In this document: in pieces, positions 62,064 through 64,000 of the stretch
How positions within the stretch are numbered: position 1 is the stretch's first letter
Layout of the letters: the number at the start of each line of letters is the position of its first letter
Assembly (NCBI RefSeq): GCF_019239235.1
Contig: NZ_JAAZTS010000010.1
Span: 59,918 to 123,917, forward strand
Direction: 5' to 3'
Origin: Caecibacteroides pullorum
GTDB lineage: Bacteria; Bacteroidota; Bacteroidia; Bacteroidales; Bacteroidaceae
DNA: 64,000 nt
Notes under the pieces: generated by a model
Database searches by the model: none
What the model was told of the DNA's origin: nothing
What the model saw: the letters and a program-made list of their open reading frames with translations, nothing else
Made by a program: the position numbers and the translations under genes

Positions 62064-63017
62064 ATGAAGACAAAGGATCCGTTCCTCGGAAACGAACGTA
62101 CCCTGTCCGGCAGGATGAATGAAATAGACTACCTGAAATGTGTCTGTATCCTATTGATGGTAATCTTCCACCTAACCTACATCGGCGACAAATATCCCTA
62201 TGCCAAGCAAGTGGTTTACACCTTCCACATGCCAATCTTCTTGCTGATTTCAGGTTACCTGACCAATATTGGGAAGTCCATTAAAGAGTTTCTGAAGAAA
62301 TACTTGTGGATTTTTATTCCCTATGCAGTAATGGAAACAAGTTATGCGGTAGCTTCCTGCCTACTACCCGTACGCCAAGGACTGGAGGAACTGAGCCTGC
62401 CGGCCATAATCGAAGCGATTTTCGTCTCACCCGTAGGCCCCTACTGGTATCTACATACGCTTATACTCTGCGCCTTACTCTACTACGCTATCTTCCACCT
62501 TGTACGAGGAGAAGCAATTACTCGTTTTATCATTCTAGGACTCTGCCTTTATGGCTTGACATGTCTACACCTACTAGCTTACGAGAATGCTGCTTACTTT
62601 CTAGGCGGATGCATATTGGCACAGACCCACGTAAAACTAAATCGTTTCTTCCGCCCATCTATATGGGCCATTATACCATTCATTTTATTGTGTGCCGTAC
62701 CCGAAAATCTGTCTCGCGGGAGTTTGTCCGGAATAATCATTACCTACCTGGCATCATGTCTGTTACTCTACTTCTACCCACTCCTGACGGATCGCTTACG
62801 TCGAGGCAGCCTGTACATCGGACAACATACGTTAGCCATTCTACTTTTTTCACCTGTTTTCACCATGCTGGCTAAAGGTTACTTGCCACTGCTGTCCTTC
62901 GATCCTACGGGTATACTATTCCTCGTAACGGCTACCGCCCTAGCTGTGGGCGGCAGCCTTGCCATTGAACAAATGTTATACCGATCGGGACTTTCCCGCT
63001 ATTTTTTCGGAAAATAA
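62064..63017 (+). CDS. Membrane acyltransferase (acyltransferase 3 family)
   Basis: A 317-residue integral membrane protein with about ten helices. The first helix has EIDYLKCVCILLMVIFHLTYIG, whose Lys and His fit the family. The acceptor is unknown. The in-frame ATG at 62019 lies before the -7 box, so 62064 is used. It converges with the aquaporin gene with three bases between them. Confidence 0.87.
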   Translation: MKTKDPFLGNERTLSGRMNEIDYLKCVCILLMVIFHLTYIGDKYPYAKQVVYTFHMPIFLLISGYLTNIGKSIKEFLKKYLWIFIPYAVMETSYAVASCLLPVRQGLEELSLPAIIEAIFVSPVGPYWYLHTLILCALLYYAIFHLVRGEAITRFIILGLCLYGLTCLHLLAYENAAYFLGGCILAQTHVKLNRFFRPSIWAIIPFILLCAVPENLSRGSLSGIIITYLASCLLLYFYPLLTDRLRRGSLYIGQHTLAILLFSPVFTMLAKGYLPLLSFDPTGILFLVTATALAVGGSLAIEQMLYRSGLSRYFFGK

Positions 63018-63020
63018 TGA

Positions 63021-63704
63021 CTACTTACGACCTGCAGCAAAGAACTTCCACACCAGCGCACTACATGCAGCACCCACAAAAGGAGCTACAATGAAAAGCC
63101 ACAGCTGTGAAAGAGCCTGCCCACCTTCAAGTAAAGCAGGGCCAATACTTCGAGCAGGATTGACCGACGTACCTGTAATAGGGATACAAACGATATGAAT
63201 CAACACCAGTGTCAAACCAATAGCCAGGCCAGCCAAATTACCTGCACCACCTTTCTCATCAGTAGAACCAAGCACCACCAAAACAAAGATAAAAGTAAAT
63301 ACAGCCTCAGCAATAAACGCCTGTCCCGTCTCACTCGGATCAAACGTATTGGAACCAGTGGCTGTAGGCCCATCGAATCCTCCTGAAGATACTAACAACG
63401 ACAGTATGAACGAACCGATGATAGCACCTAATACCTGAAAAATCATATACATCGTAGCATCCTTACTATTCATACGCCCCGACATCCATACCCCCAGCGT
63501 AATAGCAGGGTTAATATGGCATCCTGAAATGCTTCCAATCGTATAGGCCATAGCCACTACGGATAAACCAAAAGCCAAAGCTACTCCCAAAGTTCCTACT
63601 CCGGCACCTACGGTGTCGGCTGCACTACCTGCGAATACAGCACTGCCGCATCCCATTAAGACAAGCACCATCGTGCCTATCATCTCTGCCAAATACTTTC
63701 TCAT
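63021..63704 (-). CDS. aqpZ: Aquaporin Z-type water channel
   Basis: A 227-residue MIP-family protein with six helices and two NPA boxes (CHINPAITLG and SVNPARS). The selectivity-filter residues of AqpZ are visible in the second half: His in LVLIHIVCIP, a Thr in TGTSVNPA and Arg after the second NPA, favouring water over glycerol. The start at 63704 fits the first helix (LAEMIGTMVLVLMGCG). No clear -7 box was found upstream. Confidence 0.93.
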   Translation of the reverse strand: MRKYLAEMIGTMVLVLMGCGSAVFAGSAADTVGAGVGTLGVALAFGLSVVAMAYTIGSISGCHINPAITLGVWMSGRMNSKDATMYMIFQVLGAIIGSFILSLLVSSGGFDGPTATGSNTFDPSETGQAFIAEAVFTFIFVLVVLGSTDEKGGAGNLAGLAIGLTLVLIHIVCIPITGTSVNPARSIGPALLEGGQALSQLWLFIVAPFVGAACSALVWKFFAAGRK

Positions 63705-63889
63705 ACGCTTCGATTTTAAGGATTAGACATTATTTCAATAATAAATTCCTTAAATATAAACATTTTCTTTATAAGTCGATTTGAAGAAAACGCATTTTAA
63801 CACTTTAATTTTCTTGAATCATAACCTTAAAGATAGAAAATAAACAACTTGAAAGGCTTTTGGAAAAGAGAGACTTCTATATTTGAAAC

Positions 63890-63964
63890 ACAAAGAAGGT
63901 GTGTCAAAAAGCACACCTTCTTTGTTTAGCACAAAGCCCCGACTTTCACAAGCTGGGGCTTTGT
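63890..63964. terminator. Two tandem hairpins near the right edge
   Basis: ACAAAGAAGGTGTG (63890..63903) pairs with its complement (63912..63925), and ACAAAGCCCC (63931..63940) with GGGGCTTTGT (63955..63964). Both share ACAAAG/CTTTGT at the base. They lie in a 296-bp gap with no gene and probably terminate a gene outside the window. Confidence 0.75.
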
Positions 63965-64000
63965 TATTACCTAAAGATTTTGTATCTTTAAGCCTAAAGA

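Overview
The window looks like a chromosomal segment of a gut-type Bacteroidales bacterium (Bacteroides, Phocaeicola or a close relative). The evidence is a SusC/SusD pair with an ECF sigma factor and FecR-type anti-sigma factor, GH92 and GH2 glycosidases, a Ser-type sulfatase, many lipoproteins with a Cys lipobox, DUF4292, DUF3836 and DUF4861 proteins, and more than 20 matches to the Bacteroides -7 promoter box (TAnnTTTG), mostly 30-50 nt before a start codon. No species is claimed. No prophage, IS, integrase or CRISPR array was seen.

Layout. 1-5.0 kb: a truncated dGTPase gene, divergent from a tight operon dut, TPR lipoprotein, DUF4292 lipoprotein and an EnvC-like protein with a degenerate active site. 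5.0-12.6 kb: an M20 deacylase of the arginine-pathway type, an acyl-CoA ligase, then a GC-rich group of cell-envelope genes (triple-repeat lipoprotein, DUF6261-like protein, lipoprotein, PagL-like barrel). 12.6-16.8 kb: M16 zinc protease and release factor 2, fired by back-to-back promoters. 17.2-22.1 kb: two small lipoproteins, then a GH92 mannosidase-type enzyme with a BSP-type metallopeptidase, together suited to host glycoproteins. 22.2-30.2 kb: an esterase, a 44-residue membrane protein that abuts a CYTH protein, a MgtC/DUF4010 protein, an outer-membrane barrel, ComF, an inositol-monophosphatase-family protein and a Nudix hydrolase. 30.2-40.8 kb: a very long TPR protein with an outer-membrane barrel, topoisomerase I and a tricorn-like S41 protease.

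40.9-45.8 kb: tRNA-Gln(UUG), a DUF1349 lipoprotein, an acyltransferase, a Crp/Fnr regulator divergent from a methyltransferase, and an EamA transporter. 45.9-56.8 kb: a polysaccharide utilisation locus on the minus strand, in transcription order sigma factor, FecR, SusC with an STN domain, SusD, sulfatase and GH2, which suggests a sulfated (probably host) glycan. 57.3-63.7 kb: exodeoxyribonuclease III, kduI, kduD and DUF4861 (unsaturated-uronate catabolism), DUF3836, a second acyltransferase and aquaporin Z.

The strongest unexplained signal is between the genes. Seven intergenic sites (about 9.2, 16.8, 17.1, 27.8, 41.2, 48.1 and 57.0 kb) each hold a short array of 3 to 5 units. The period is 21-23 bp at six sites and 42 bp, made of two related halves, at the seventh. 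The unit sequence differs completely from site to site, but the spacing is shared and most arrays have dyad symmetry. I know of no named element that matches this.
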